Shown here: positions 18,319-27,578 of the stretch, piece after piece
Position numbering within the stretch: the stretch's first letter is position 1
Layout of the letters: the number at the start of each line of letters is the position of its first letter
Assembly (NCBI RefSeq): GCF_958405895.1
Contig: NZ_CATZAR010000012.1
From: Ralstonia thomasii
Lineage (GTDB): Bacteria > Pseudomonadota > Gammaproteobacteria > Burkholderiales > Burkholderiaceae
Length of the DNA: 64,000 bases
Direction: 5' to 3' (one strand)
Position numbers and translations under genes: made by a program
Notes under the pieces: generated by a model
The model's database searches: none
The model's input: the letters and a program-made list of their open reading frames with translations, nothing else
Told to the model about the DNA's origin: nothing

Positions 18319-18378
18319 CTCTGCATCGAATCGGCTCGCGCACCTACGCTGCGTTCATCCCTCTTTCCGGAGCCGATC

Positions 18379-19845
18379 GTGACCTGCCTTTCTTCTGCTT
18401 CCTCCGTATCCGAACCCCGCCGCTGGCTCGCCTTTGGAGTGATGGTGACGGCGCAATTCATGTTCATCGTCGATGCGTTCATTGCCAATGTGGCGATCCC
18501 GAGCATCCGCACAAGCCTGCATGCCACACCCGCGCAACTCGAGGCCGTGCTGGCGGTGTACCAGCTTGGCTATGCGATTCTGCTCATCACTGGCGGCCGT
18601 CTGGGCGATCTGTTCGGTCGCAGGCGCGTGTTCCTGCTCGGTCTCGTCGCCTTTACCGCCACCTCGGCCGGTTGTGGGCTGGCAGGCAGCGCGGCGGCGC
18701 TGATCGCATGGCGTTTCGCGCAGGGCCTGTCGGCCGCGATGATGGTGCCGCAGGTGCTGGCGAGCGTGCAGGCGCTCTTTGCCGGCGCCGAGCGCGACCG
18801 CGCGCTGTCGATTTTCGGCCTGGTGATGGGCACCGGCGGGGCGGCCGGGTTGCTGGTGGGCGGCGCACTCACCAGCGCCGACATCGCCGGGCTGGGCTGG
18901 CGCTCGGCCTTCCTGATCAACGTGCCGGTCGGTTTGACTGCCGCGCTGCTTGGCTGGCGCTGGATTCCGCACCCGAGCGCCGACGCCGCAAAGGTGCATC
19001 TCGATACCGCCGGCGTGGCGTGGATGGCCGTCAGCGTGGCCGCCGTGCTGGTGCCGCTGCTGTTCGGCCGCGAGCTGCACTGGCCGGTGTGGACCCTGGC
19101 ACTGCTGGTCGTAGGCGTGCTGGGCATGGCAACGTTCCAGCAGCTCGAGGCCCGTGTCGACCGCGCCGGCGGGACGCCGCTGCTGCCGCCCACCTTGCTG
19201 CAGCATCGCGCCTTCATGACGGGCCTGACGGCGTCGGCGCTGCACTACATCGGGATGATGGCGTTCTTCCTGGTGCTGACGCTGTATCTGCAGAACGGGC
19301 GGCAGCTGTCTGCGGTGCGCATGGGCGTTGCCATCCTGCCCCTGGCGATCACCTTTCTGATGACGTCGCGGGTGGCGAATGCGCTAGTGCGGCGCCATGG
19401 CGTTCGCGCGCTGCTGGCGGGCCTCGGCCTGATGGCGTTGGGGCTGCTGGTGCTGCTGTCGGGCTTCGGTACGGAATGGGCGCACCCCGCCGCGCCGAGC
19501 ATGATGCGCATCGGGATTGCCGTGGCGCTGTACGGGGCAGGGCAAGGCCTGGTCGTCGTCCCGCTGATCGGCCTGGTGCTGACGGGCGTTGCGCGTACGC
19601 AGGCCGGCGCAGCGGCGGGGCTGCTGATTACCGTGCAGCAGTTGGCAGGCGCACTGGGCGTCGCCTGTATCGGCGGGCTGTATTTCACCTTTGCCGCTGC
19701 CGGCGGTGCCAACGGCATGGCGCGCGGCACGATGGCGGGATGCATCGCCATGCTGGCAGCGCTCGGCGCAGCGGCCGTGGGCTTTGCGCGGCTCGGGGCA
19801 CAGCAGCGGCAACTGGCGGCCGCTAGCGCGGCAAGTCCGGCCTGA
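18379..19845 (+). CDS. MFS drug transporter, 14-TM DHA2 type
   Basis: This 488-residue membrane protein has 13-14 hydrophobic segments and the DHA2 signatures: IVDAFIANVAIPSI in helix 1, GGRLGDLFGRRRVFLLG in loop 2-3 and a motif C-like stretch GLVMGTGGAAGLLVGGAL. EmrB/QacA-like members export hydrophobic drugs by proton antiport. Start is a GTG at 18379 with GGAG upstream. Control by the divergent XRE regulator is likely. Confidence 0.85.
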   Translation: MTCLSSASSVSEPRRWLAFGVMVTAQFMFIVDAFIANVAIPSIRTSLHATPAQLEAVLAVYQLGYAILLITGGRLGDLFGRRRVFLLGLVAFTATSAGCGLAGSAAALIAWRFAQGLSAAMMVPQVLASVQALFAGAERDRALSIFGLVMGTGGAAGLLVGGALTSADIAGLGWRSAFLINVPVGLTAALLGWRWIPHPSADAAKVHLDTAGVAWMAVSVAAVLVPLLFGRELHWPVWTLALLVVGVLGMATFQQLEARVDRAGGTPLLPPTLLQHRAFMTGLTASALHYIGMMAFFLVLTLYLQNGRQLSAVRMGVAILPLAITFLMTSRVANALVRRHGVRALLAGLGLMALGLLVLLSGFGTEWAHPAAPSMMRIGIAVALYGAGQGLVVVPLIGLVLTGVARTQAGAAAGLLITVQQLAGALGVACIGGLYFTFAAAGGANGMARGTMAGCIAMLAALGAAAVGFARLGAQQRQLAAASAASPA

Positions 19846-19881
19846 GCCGCACCATCAAACCACTTCCACCATTCGATACTC

Positions 19882-19904
19882 GGGCGCGCGACACAAGCGC
19901 GCCC
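19882..19904. terminator. GC-rich hairpin after the MFS gene
   Basis: GGGCGCGC at 19882-19889 and GCGCGCCC at 19897-19904 enclose a 7-base loop. The stem is strong but there is no T-run, so it may be a hairpin that stabilises the transcript end rather than an intrinsic terminator. Confidence 0.4.
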
Positions 19905-19979
19905 GTGTGCATTGATCGGCCGCAGCGGTGATTCCACACTCCCGCGCGATGCGCTTGGCATTGCTCGCCTTCTTCCCGC

Positions 19980-20759
19980 ATGGCCACTGTTTCCCACCTT
20001 CGTACCGCGGCTTCGGCCATGTCTGCTCCACCGTCCCTGGCTCGCCGCATCGTCGCGGAAGGGCTTGGTACGGCCTTGCTGATTGCGGTAGTGATCGGCA
20101 CGGGCATCCACGCAAGCCGGCTCTCCGGCGGCGATGCCACCTGGACGCTGCTGGCGCAATCGCTGGCCGGCGGCGCCGGTTTGCTGGCGCTGCTGACGGT
20201 GTTCGCGCCAGTGTCGGGGGCGCACCTGAACCCGGCGGTCACGCTGTCCGCGTTGCTGCGGGGCGGTCTGCGTGGGCATGAGGCGCTGGCCTATCAGGCT
20301 GCACAGGCCGTGGGCGCCGCGCTGGGTGTGGCAGCCGCGCATGGCATGTTCGGCATGCCGGCGTGGGCAGCGGGCACTCACGCCGCCACAGGGCCGGCGC
20401 TGTGGTGGAGCGAAGCGCTGGCAACGTTCGGACTGATCGGGGTGGGCATCGCATGCGGCCGTCATGCGCCAAAGCAATTGCCGCTGGTGGTGGCCGCCTA
20501 TATCGCGGCCGGGTACTGGTTCACGTCGTCGTCATCGCTGGCCAACCCCGCGTTGGCTCTTGCCTGCGCGCTGACCGACGGCCCCTCCGGCATCCGCCCC
20601 AGCGATGTCCCGGGCTACATGCTGGCGCAACTGGTGGGCACGTTGCTGGCAACGCCGTTGTTCAATTGGCTGATGGGTGTGGACGCAGCACCCGCGCTGG
20701 CATCCGGCACCACCATCGCACCAGCGCAAGCCGTGCCGATGCATCGCCAGGCAAGTTGA
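19980..20759 (+). CDS. MIP/aquaporin family channel
   Basis: This protein of up to 259 residues has six hydrophobic segments and both half-helix pore motifs: GAHLNPAVT near residue 80 and a second, diverged one, SSLANPALAL near residue 182. The second motif is NPA followed by Leu, as in AqpS-type channels linked to arsenic. Translation may instead begin at an internal ATG at 20019 (MSAPPSLARR), which matches the shorter paralogue at 40532. It is not next to arsenic genes here. The likely role is water or small neutral solute flux. Confidence 0.8.
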   Translation: MATVSHLRTAASAMSAPPSLARRIVAEGLGTALLIAVVIGTGIHASRLSGGDATWTLLAQSLAGGAGLLALLTVFAPVSGAHLNPAVTLSALLRGGLRGHEALAYQAAQAVGAALGVAAAHGMFGMPAWAAGTHAATGPALWWSEALATFGLIGVGIACGRHAPKQLPLVVAAYIAAGYWFTSSSSLANPALALACALTDGPSGIRPSDVPGYMLAQLVGTLLATPLFNWLMGVDAAPALASGTTIAPAQAVPMHRQAS

Positions 20760-20769
20760 TGACCGGCGC

Positions 20770-21423
20770 TCAGCGGGGCGCTGTCAGCCCGCTGGCGCGG
20801 GCGTACTGAAAGAGATCGATTTCGCGCACCAGGCCCAGCTTGCGCAATGCTACGGCCTTCTGTGTGCTGACGGTCTTCACGCTCGAACCGAGCATCTGTG
20901 CGATGTCCGACACGGCCGTGCCCGCGGCATACAGGCGAAGCACTTCCCGCTCACGTGCGCTCAGCCGCTCGAACCCATTCCGGTCGTTGGAACCGAGTCC
21001 CGCCTCTTCCAGAATGCGCGGGCTGTCATAGCGCACGCCGCGCGCGGCCGCCATGACGGCGTGTCCGGCATGAACAAAGTCATCGTTCTTGCTGACGATC
21101 CCAGCCACGCCAATCTGCCGCATGCCGCGTAACAGCGCCGGATTGTGGACCATCGTGCAGACGACGATGCCGCACCTGGGATGCTGCTGACGCAGGCGCA
21201 CCAGCAGTTGCATGCCATCGAAGGCGGGTTCGCCACCCAGGTTGTAGTCCGTAACGATGACGTTGCAGTCGATGTGCGCAAGCACCTGCATCAGCTCGCG
21301 CCCGTCGTGTGCCTGTGCGACGACCTGCTGCTGTGGAAACTGCCCAATTGCCGCCGCCAGCCCCATGAGAATCACCGGATGATCGTCTGCCAGCACGATC
21401 GAGAGGACAGGGCACATGCGCAC
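20770..21423 (-). CDS. NarL/FixJ (RcsB-like) response regulator
   Basis: This 217-residue regulator has a receiver domain with the acidic pair in VLADDHP, phosphoacceptor Asp in VIVTDYNLGG, and lysine in GIVSKNDD. The LuxR-type helix-turn-helix covers LSAREREVLRLYAAGTAVSDIAQMLGSSVKTV. The GGEPAFDG insertion in the receiver is characteristic of the RcsB/BvgA group. It lies downstream of a REC-EAL phosphodiesterase gene on the same strand, an order reminiscent of BvgA-BvgR systems. No partner kinase is in the window. Confidence 0.85.
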   Translation of the reverse strand: MRMCPVLSIVLADDHPVILMGLAAAIGQFPQQQVVAQAHDGRELMQVLAHIDCNVIVTDYNLGGEPAFDGMQLLVRLRQQHPRCGIVVCTMVHNPALLRGMRQIGVAGIVSKNDDFVHAGHAVMAAARGVRYDSPRILEEAGLGSNDRNGFERLSAREREVLRLYAAGTAVSDIAQMLGSSVKTVSTQKAVALRKLGLVREIDLFQYARASGLTAPR

Positions 21424-21659
21424 GCCGTCAGGTCAGGCGCGTCGCCGTGGAGGACATGGCCGGCGCGGCGAGCAACAGGGTGGAAGAGATCGGAGCCGTC
21501 ATGGAAGTCAGGAGCGCCGCTGAAAGGAGCCGGTACCTTACTCACCGGATATGCCCTGCGGGATCAGACTTTTCTTACTTTGGCTCCGCGTAACCTTTCG
21601 GGGCAGAAGCTGCTTCTATCTGGGTTGAGGAAAACTGAATGACGCGGTGGCGTTCGCCC

Positions 21660-22874
21660 TTAAGCCGCCGCCTGCACGTGCGCAAGAAACGCGGTCACCG
21701 ACAGTGGTGCCGCCCACAGATAGCCTTGCCCGGTCGCACAGCCCAAAGCGCGCAGCGTCTGGCGCTGCGCTTCGGTTTCCACCCCTTCGGCAATGCACTC
21801 GAGATGCAGCGCGCGCGCCAGCTCGATCATCGTGCGGCAGATCACGCCGCGCTGGCTGGCCTGGTCCACCGCGGCCGTAAAAGAGCGATCGATCTTGAGA
21901 ATGGTGAAGGGCAGATCCGCCAGCAGCTTGAGCGTGGCAATGCCCACGCCAAAATCGTCGATGGCCAGAGGATGGCCCAGCAGGCGCAAGCGGTTGAGCG
22001 CGATGGTGAGCTGCGCGGCATCGTGCACCGGCGAATCCTCCGTCAGCTCGATGGCGATGGCGCCCGGCGCAATACGCGCCTCGCGCACGATGGCATCGAT
22101 GCGGTCGACGGTGCCGGCCCGGCTCAGCGTCTGCGCAGACGCATTCACGCCAATCGAAACGGGGTACGCATGCGCGGACAGCGCGTGCTGCACGCGCACG
22201 CAATGCTCCAACACGTGGAAGAACAGGCCGTCCGCCAGCCCCAGCGCTTCCAGACGCGGCACGAACGCGGCGGGCGACACGCGCCCATGCACCGGGTGCA
22301 TCCAGCGGCAAAGCGCCTCGGCGCCGGCGATCTGGTTGCTGGCCAGATCGTGCTGGGGTTGGAATACGACCTCTATCTGCTCGGGCGTTTCGTGGATAAG
22401 CGCGGCAAGTTCGTGGTCAGAAAACTGCGGCAAGCCGGCGGTTGCGGCAGGCGCCCGGTCCCGTTCGCGCGCGGCGGCTTCTTCCAGCAGCGGCAGCACG
22501 TGTGCCGGGCGCAGCGGCTTCTGCACGCCGCGCGTGCGCGTCAACCCGATCGCATCGGCCAGGCTGACATGCGACTCGACGATTGGCGCATCCATCGCAC
22601 TGACCCACGCCCACACGGGCGCCTGTCGCGGAAAGATGCGGCTGCCGCGCAAGTGCATCTGCTCCATCAGTTCGGGACCGTTCATCGCGGGCATGTCGAT
22701 GTCGCACAGCACCAGATCGACGTGGCAAAGCTGCAGGAGGTAGAGCGCCTCGCGGCCGTCGCACGCGGTCAGGATCTGCTGCACGCCCAGCGTATGGAGC
22801 AGTTGCCGGGCGGCAGCCCGTTGCACGGGGTGGTCATCCACCACCAGCACGGCGAGTTGCGCGAAACCTTCCAT
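21660..22874 (-). CDS. Receiver-EAL cyclic-di-GMP phosphodiesterase
   Basis: This 404-residue protein has an N-terminal receiver (residues 5-130: VVDDHPVQR, LVLCDIDMP, VQKPLRP) and a C-terminal EAL domain. The catalytic set looks intact: the EAL motif in GAEALCRW, Asn in VNASAQTL, Glu in IELTED, the pair in IDDFG, Lys in LKIDRSF and Glu in AEGVET. It should hydrolyse c-di-GMP to pGpG, under control of receiver phosphorylation. AAGGA precedes the ATG at 22874; an in-frame upstream ATG at 22952 was not used. The downstream gene is a LuxR-type regulator. Confidence 0.88.
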   Translation of the reverse strand: MEGFAQLAVLVVDDHPVQRAAARQLLHTLGVQQILTACDGREALYLLQLCHVDLVLCDIDMPAMNGPELMEQMHLRGSRIFPRQAPVWAWVSAMDAPIVESHVSLADAIGLTRTRGVQKPLRPAHVLPLLEEAAARERDRAPAATAGLPQFSDHELAALIHETPEQIEVVFQPQHDLASNQIAGAEALCRWMHPVHGRVSPAAFVPRLEALGLADGLFFHVLEHCVRVQHALSAHAYPVSIGVNASAQTLSRAGTVDRIDAIVREARIAPGAIAIELTEDSPVHDAAQLTIALNRLRLLGHPLAIDDFGVGIATLKLLADLPFTILKIDRSFTAAVDQASQRGVICRTMIELARALHLECIAEGVETEAQRQTLRALGCATGQGYLWAAPLSVTAFLAHVQAAA

Positions 22875-23114
22875 CGGCCAGTCCTTGTTGTTGTGGGTAT
22901 CGGGCCGAGGCGCATCCCGTTTGCGCTGTGTGACGGCACCATCAGCCGCCATTGAATCACCGCCGGGGAGCCTTGTCAGGCGAAGTCAGCACGCGGCGCC
23001 GGAAAAAACAAAGCCCGCGCAGCTTTTCAACTGCGCGGGCCTTGAGAGATTCCCCCAACCTTTTGAGCTTCCGGCGCCGGTGTCGACAGCGTCGGGATGG
23101 AGGAAATCGTGCCC

Positions 23115-23181
23115 GAAAAAAATGAAGCCCGCAACAGGGGCGGGCTCAAAAGGGGGGGAGTGCTCTCTAAAGAGAGAGCAA
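23115..23181 (-). ncRNA. Possible second small RNA
   Basis: Read on the minus strand, an 8-pair hairpin (TGCTCTCT and AGAGAGCA, 23161-23180) is followed by a C-rich single-stranded stretch of seven C residues. After it comes a terminator with stem AGCCCGC/GCGGGCT (23126-23146) and a run of seven U residues (23116-23122). The promoter is weak: TACTAA at about 23189-23194 with a poor -35. The shape is that of a small RNA or an attenuated leader. Confidence is lower than for the one at 23523. Confidence 0.35.
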
Positions 23182-23522
23182 GGTGAAGTTTAGTAGAGGG
23201 GGTGCAGTCAGACTGTCCGGGGTTCGCCGAAAGCCTTGTAGGACAAAAACTGACGCAATTTCGCGATGTTAGCGGCACAAAGCACGCTGTTGCGCGCACA
23301 TTCGCAGCGACAACGTGATTCAAACAGCGCTTTGATCTTTCTCCGCCGACGTGCGTGGCAGTGATTGAAGCGTGGCTCGAAGCGCACGCTTGAAAAATCC
23401 GTGCTCGTTGCTATCGGGCAACGCCGCCGAGGGAAACACGCAGAAAAATCGAGAATTCAGGGTAGCCGGAACCGGCCGAGATGCAAGGCGGCCGGAAGAA
23501 GAACAAAAGCCGCGCGCCAAAG

Positions 23523-23581
23523 AAAAAAGCCCGAGCACCAAGTGCTCGGGCCACAATCCACCAAGGAGGGTGGAGGAGACA
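23523..23581 (-). ncRNA. Small RNA with anti-Shine-Dalgarno hairpin loop (candidate)
   Basis: On the minus strand, TTGCAA (23611-23616) and TATAGT (23588-23593) are separated by exactly 17 bases, so transcription should start near 23580. The predicted RNA is about 59 bases. Its 5' end is GUCUCCU. Then a 6-pair hairpin (UCCACC/GGUGGA, 23557-23574) presents the loop CUCCUU, followed by a 10-pair terminator stem (23529-23551) and six U residues. Both CUCCU motifs are complementary to ribosome-binding sites. No gene lies downstream, so it is a free-standing RNA rather than a leader. Confidence 0.6.
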
Positions 23582-23587
23582 GTTCCT

Positions 23588-23616
23588 ACTATAGCGAATC
23601 GTTTGTTGCGTTGCAA
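23588..23616 (-). promoter_or_regulatory. Sigma-70-like promoter of the small RNA
   Basis: The -35 TTGCAA at 23611-23616, a 17-base spacer and the -10 TATAGT at 23588-23593, read on the minus strand. The transcript would end at the hairpin and U-run at 23523-23551. Confidence 0.55.
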
Positions 23617-23817
23617 TAACGTAGAACTACTTAATGTAACGAGAGGCTACAAGCGTTGCCACGGCGCCACGCGTGACGAAAACGATTGCACCTGTCACAT
23701 AATGCCGCAGCGCAACAAAACGCGGCGGCGCACCGGAAGACTGGACAGGCTCCCGGCATGCCACGCTTCAATCTCGGGTCAGCCCGCGAAAGTAACCGCT
23801 GACTTAGCAGCCGCCGC

Positions 23818-24624
23818 TTAAAACGCCGGCAAGATCGCACCCTTGAACTGCGTGTCGATGAACTTGCGCACGTCTTCCGATTGGTAGGCGCGCACCAGCG
23901 TCTTCACCCACGGCTGGTTTTTGTCTTTTTCACGCACGGCGATCAGGTTGGCGTACGGACCCTGACGATCTTCCAGTGCGATGGCGTCCTTGGTCGGCGT
24001 CAGGCCGTTCTTGACCGCGTAGTCGGTATTGATCGAAGCGGCGTCCAGATCATCCAGCGAGCGCGGCAGCTGCGCCGAATCCAACTCAATCAGCTTGATC
24101 TTCTTCGGGTTCTCGACCACGTCACGCGGCGTCGCGTTGTTGCCGTTCGTGCCGGCGCCCGCCTTGAGCTTGATCACGCCTGCCTTCTGCAGCAGCAGCA
24201 GCGCGCGGTTGCCATTGGACGGGTCGTTCTGGATGCCGACTTTGGCGCCTTCCTTGAGCTGCGCCAGCGACTTGATCTTCTTCGAGTAGAAGCCCATCGG
24301 CGCCACGTAGGTCAGGCCAACATTGACGATCTTGTAATGGCGCGCCTGGATCTGGCTGTCGAGGAAGGGCTGGTGCTGGAAGCCGTTGGCGTCCAGGTCG
24401 CCCGAATCGAGCGCGGGGTTGGGCTGAGCGTAGTCGTTGAACTCGATGATCTTGACGTCGAGGCCATCCTTCTTGGCAACCTTCTGAACGACTTCCCAGA
24501 TTTGCGCATCGGGGCCGCTCATGGTGCCGAGCTTGATCTGCTTGGTATCGGCGTGGGCAGCGGTGGCAACGGCAAAGGCGATGGCCGGTACGGCCACCCG
24601 CGCAAGGCGGGAGAACAGGGACAT
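23818..24624 (-). CDS. metQ: MetQ/NlpA-family methionine-binding protein (orphan)
   Basis: The 268-residue protein matches the NlpA/MetQ substrate-binding family (TKQIKLGTMSGPDAQIWEVV, then DANGFQHQPFL, and NDPSNGNRALLLLQKAG). Family members deliver D- or L-methionine to MetNI. The signal peptide ends in TAAHA without a lipobox cysteine, so it should be soluble in the periplasm rather than a lipoprotein. No metN or metI is in the window. It lies downstream of kdpD, where kdpE would be expected. Confidence 0.85.
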   Translation of the reverse strand: MSLFSRLARVAVPAIAFAVATAAHADTKQIKLGTMSGPDAQIWEVVQKVAKKDGLDVKIIEFNDYAQPNPALDSGDLDANGFQHQPFLDSQIQARHYKIVNVGLTYVAPMGFYSKKIKSLAQLKEGAKVGIQNDPSNGNRALLLLQKAGVIKLKAGAGTNGNNATPRDVVENPKKIKLIELDSAQLPRSLDDLDAASINTDYAVKNGLTPTKDAIALEDRQGPYANLIAVREKDKNQPWVKTLVRAYQSEDVRKFIDTQFKGAILPAF

Positions 24625-24761
24625 GGAGAAACCTCGTGGATCTTGTCGTGAATGAAATCCGCCCGCGGGTGGCGGGCGTGTGACGTGATCCTGTCATAAC
24701 AGCGTATGTAACCGAACGACTTTTTCGGCATGTCCATATGCCCTACAACGGTGCAGCCAGG

Positions 24762-27578
24762 CTAGGCGATGGGCTCGGCGTCTTCCACAGGCGGCGGCTC
24801 GGCGGCGGGCAGGGCGACAACGAAGCACGCGCCGCCGTCAGCCGGTGCCTCCACCCAGATGCGGCCGTGATGTGCACTCACGATGGCCTCGCACACGGCC
24901 AGGCCCAGGCCGACGCCGGTGGTGGCCGATTCCTTCTCGCCGCGCGTGAACTTCTCGAAGATGGTCTGCACCGAACCCGCCGGCACGCCGGGGCCGTGGT
25001 CGCGCACACGCAGGCGGAGTTCGTTGCCGCGTGCTTCGTCGTGGACAATCTCGCCAGAGATACGCACCTCGGTGCCGGCCGGCGCAAATTTGCCCGCGTT
25101 CTCCAACAGATTCGACAGCACGCGCTCCATCAGCGGCCCGTCGCAGCGGATGAGCGGCAGGGCTGCGAGGTGATCCACGACCACACGATGATCGGGCAAT
25201 GGATTCGCCTGCAACGCCGCGCCGACGAGTTCCTCCACCGATTGCCACTCCAGCCGCAGCTTGACGTCCTGGTTCTGCAGGCGCGCCATGTCGAGCAGGT
25301 TGGTGACCATCGTACGCATGCGCTGCGCCTGCTGCCCAATGGCGGCCGCAGCTTCTGCCTGCAGCGGGGGCAGGGGCGGCTGCGCGCGCAATAGTGTTTC
25401 GGCCATCCCCACCAGGCCCGTGAGCGGTGTGCGCAAATCGTGCGACACGGCGGCCAGCAGTGAATTGCGCAGCCGCTCCGATTCAATCCGCACCAAGGCG
25501 TCGCGGGCCACTTCCACGTAATGCACGCGCTCAATGGCGATGGCGACGAGCGTGGCGCAGGCGTCGATCTGGCGGCGGTTGTCGGGTTGTGCGAGCACGT
25601 GGAAGGTTTCGGGCTCCACGGCCAGCACACCGCGAATGGCCATCGGCGCTTTCAAGGGCAGATACAGCACCGAACCCGACGGCAGCGTGTGCGTGCCCGT
25701 ACCGGCAGGCTGGCCGTGCTGGTATGTCCAATCGGCCAGCACGCGGTCCAGGTTTGGCATGCCGGACGGTGCATCGGTGCTGCCTTCGGGCTTGGCGACT
25801 TGCGGCGCACCCAGCCGCCCATCGAGCCCGACGAAAAAGAACGCGCAGCGCCCGCCAAACGTCGCGTTGACGAAGCGCCCACCGATGCTGACGATCTGGT
25901 CCAGCGTGAGTGCGGCGGACAACTCGCGTGCGGCCTCATACAGCGCATGTGCCGCCGCCTCGCGCTGCACCGCTACCTCCGCTTGTTCACGCAAGCCTGC
26001 CGTCAACTGGCCCACCAGCATGCCGACCGCCAGCATCACCCCAAAGGTCAGCAGGTACTGTACGTCGCTCACGGCAAAGGAAAAACGTGGCGGCACGAAG
26101 AAGAAATCGAACAGCGCCACCGACAGCACCGAAGCCAGCGCTGCCGGACCCCGCCCATGGCGCATCGCCACCGCCACCACCGCCGCCAGGAACAGCATGA
26201 CGATGTTGGCCAGGTCGAACACCGGCCGCACGAGGCTGGACAACGCTGTCGCCACGCCCACATACACGCACGCGGCCACGTAAGACGGCTTGAGCCAACC
26301 GGCCTGCGCATCGGCCGCGCGCTGGGCTTCGCTGCGCACATCAGCACGGCCGACCTCTGCTGCGCGCGGCGTGAGCTGGATATGCGCCGGGTCCGCCGCG
26401 GCGCGAATCACGTCGACCTCGGGGCAATGTCGTGCGAGCGCTTCGGCAAAGTCACCGCTGGGCAGGCGGCGCTCCAGCCCGATCGCCAGCCGCAGCGCAA
26501 CGACGATGGCCCGCGCCGATCGCCAGCGCTTCTCCGGCGGCCGCCCGATCACCGCCTTGGTGATGTTGTGGCGGCGGATATAACCGGTGATTGCCTCGAC
26601 GGCGTTGGTGCCGGCCAGCGTCTCCACCTTGGCACCGGCGTCTTGTGCCAGCTTGAGCAGGGCATGCAAACGCTCGGTGCGCGCATCGGCGGCACGCAGA
26701 TGCGGCATCACCACCGCCACCGCATGCCAGTCGCATTCCAGTTGCGCGGCCAGACGCGCGGCGCTGCGGATGACCTGTTCACCATCGCCCTGCGGGTCCA
26801 GGCACGCAACGACGGTCTCGCGCGTGCGCCAGACGTTTTCAATGCGACGCGCGCGGCGATAGGCCTGCACGTCATCGTCGACGCGGTCGGCGGTGCGGCG
26901 CAGGGCGAGTTCGCGCAGGGCGATGAGGTTGCCCTTGCGAAAGAAATTGCGCGCCGCATGCTGCGCCTGCTCGGGCATGTAGACCTTGCCCTCGGCCAGG
27001 CGGCGCAGCAGTTCATCGGCGGGCAGGTCGACGAGGATGACTTCGTTGGCCGCATCGAACACCGCATCCGGCACGGTTTCCCACACGCGGATGCCGGTGA
27101 TGCTGCCGACGGCCTCGTTCAGGCTGTCGAGATGCTGGACGTTGACGGTGGTCCAGACGTCGATGCCTGCGGCGAGCAAATCCTCAATGTCCTGCCAGCG
27201 CTTGGGGTGGCGCGAGCCCGCCACGTTGGAGTGGGCAAGCTCATCGACGAGGATGAGTGCGGGCTTTCGCGCCAGCGCGGCATCCAGATCGAACTCAGGC
27301 AGCGTACGGCCCTTGTATTCGATCTGGCGGGTGGGAAGGTGTTCGAGGTCGGCGACCAGCGCGGCGGTTTCGGCGCGGCCGTGGGTTTCGACCAGGCCGA
27401 TGACGGCGTCGATGCCGGCTGCGCGAGCGGCCTTGGCTGCTGCCAGCATCGCGTAGGTTTTGCCTACGCCGGCCGAGGCGCCGAAATAGATGCGGAGTTT
27501 GCCGCGGGCGGACTGCTCTTGGCCGGATTGGAGTTCGGCTAGGAGTTGGTCGGGGTTCGGGCGCTGGTCGGCTGGCAT
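24762..27578 (-). CDS. kdpD: Osmosensitive K+ channel sensor kinase KdpD
   Basis: The 938-residue kinase has the KdpD N-terminal domain with Walker A GASAGVGKTY and DELAHSN, a UspA-like region, four close membrane helices around residues 430-520 (including FDFFFVPPRFSF), a GAF-like domain, and a HisKA/HATPase core with SHDLRTPLTG, NLLENAGKFAP and VRDHGPGVP. It senses low K+ and should phosphorylate KdpE. The gene is separated from kdpC by a 645-base repeat mosaic, and no kdpE follows it, so its partner must be elsewhere. The ATG at 27578 begins MPADQRPNPDQLLAELQ, a usual KdpD start. Confidence 0.95.
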   Translation of the reverse strand: MPADQRPNPDQLLAELQSGQEQSARGKLRIYFGASAGVGKTYAMLAAAKAARAAGIDAVIGLVETHGRAETAALVADLEHLPTRQIEYKGRTLPEFDLDAALARKPALILVDELAHSNVAGSRHPKRWQDIEDLLAAGIDVWTTVNVQHLDSLNEAVGSITGIRVWETVPDAVFDAANEVILVDLPADELLRRLAEGKVYMPEQAQHAARNFFRKGNLIALRELALRRTADRVDDDVQAYRRARRIENVWRTRETVVACLDPQGDGEQVIRSAARLAAQLECDWHAVAVVMPHLRAADARTERLHALLKLAQDAGAKVETLAGTNAVEAITGYIRRHNITKAVIGRPPEKRWRSARAIVVALRLAIGLERRLPSGDFAEALARHCPEVDVIRAAADPAHIQLTPRAAEVGRADVRSEAQRAADAQAGWLKPSYVAACVYVGVATALSSLVRPVFDLANIVMLFLAAVVAVAMRHGRGPAALASVLSVALFDFFFVPPRFSFAVSDVQYLLTFGVMLAVGMLVGQLTAGLREQAEVAVQREAAAHALYEAARELSAALTLDQIVSIGGRFVNATFGGRCAFFFVGLDGRLGAPQVAKPEGSTDAPSGMPNLDRVLADWTYQHGQPAGTGTHTLPSGSVLYLPLKAPMAIRGVLAVEPETFHVLAQPDNRRQIDACATLVAIAIERVHYVEVARDALVRIESERLRNSLLAAVSHDLRTPLTGLVGMAETLLRAQPPLPPLQAEAAAAIGQQAQRMRTMVTNLLDMARLQNQDVKLRLEWQSVEELVGAALQANPLPDHRVVVDHLAALPLIRCDGPLMERVLSNLLENAGKFAPAGTEVRISGEIVHDEARGNELRLRVRDHGPGVPAGSVQTIFEKFTRGEKESATTGVGLGLAVCEAIVSAHHGRIWVEAPADGGACFVVALPAAEPPPVEDAEPIA

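Larger units (their letters stand above)
22875..23817. other. 943-base intergenic region with stacked terminator hairpins
   Basis: No protein gene could be supported here. On the minus strand there are three terminator-like hairpins: GCCCGCGCAG/CTGCGCGGGC near 23012-23040, AGCCCGC/GCGGGCT at 23126-23146, and GCCCGAGCAC/GTGCTCGGGC at 23529-23551. Each is followed on the minus strand by a U-run. The last has a well-formed promoter upstream. The inverted pair CCTTTTGAGC (23059-23068) and GCTCAAAAGG (23144-23153) links the first two. The region looks like a small-RNA locus. Confidence 0.5.

Noticed and set aside
17964..19826. 620-codon plus-strand frame over the XRE and MFS genes
   Set aside because: Out of frame with the MFS gene, very Arg/Gly-rich and without recognisable motifs.
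23320..23616. 98-codon minus-strand frame over the small-RNA promoter
   Set aside because: It crosses the small RNA and its terminator, and has no ribosome-binding site.
24727..24742. GGCAT-N6-ATGCC dyad near the metQ and kdpD junction
   Set aside because: Short and close to the coding end of kdpD; not enough to call a methionine or other operator.
24762..27578. Long open frame of 673 codons antisense to kdpD (25521-27542)
   Set aside because: It mirrors kdpD codon structure in GC-rich DNA, has no family likeness and lacks a ribosome-binding site.
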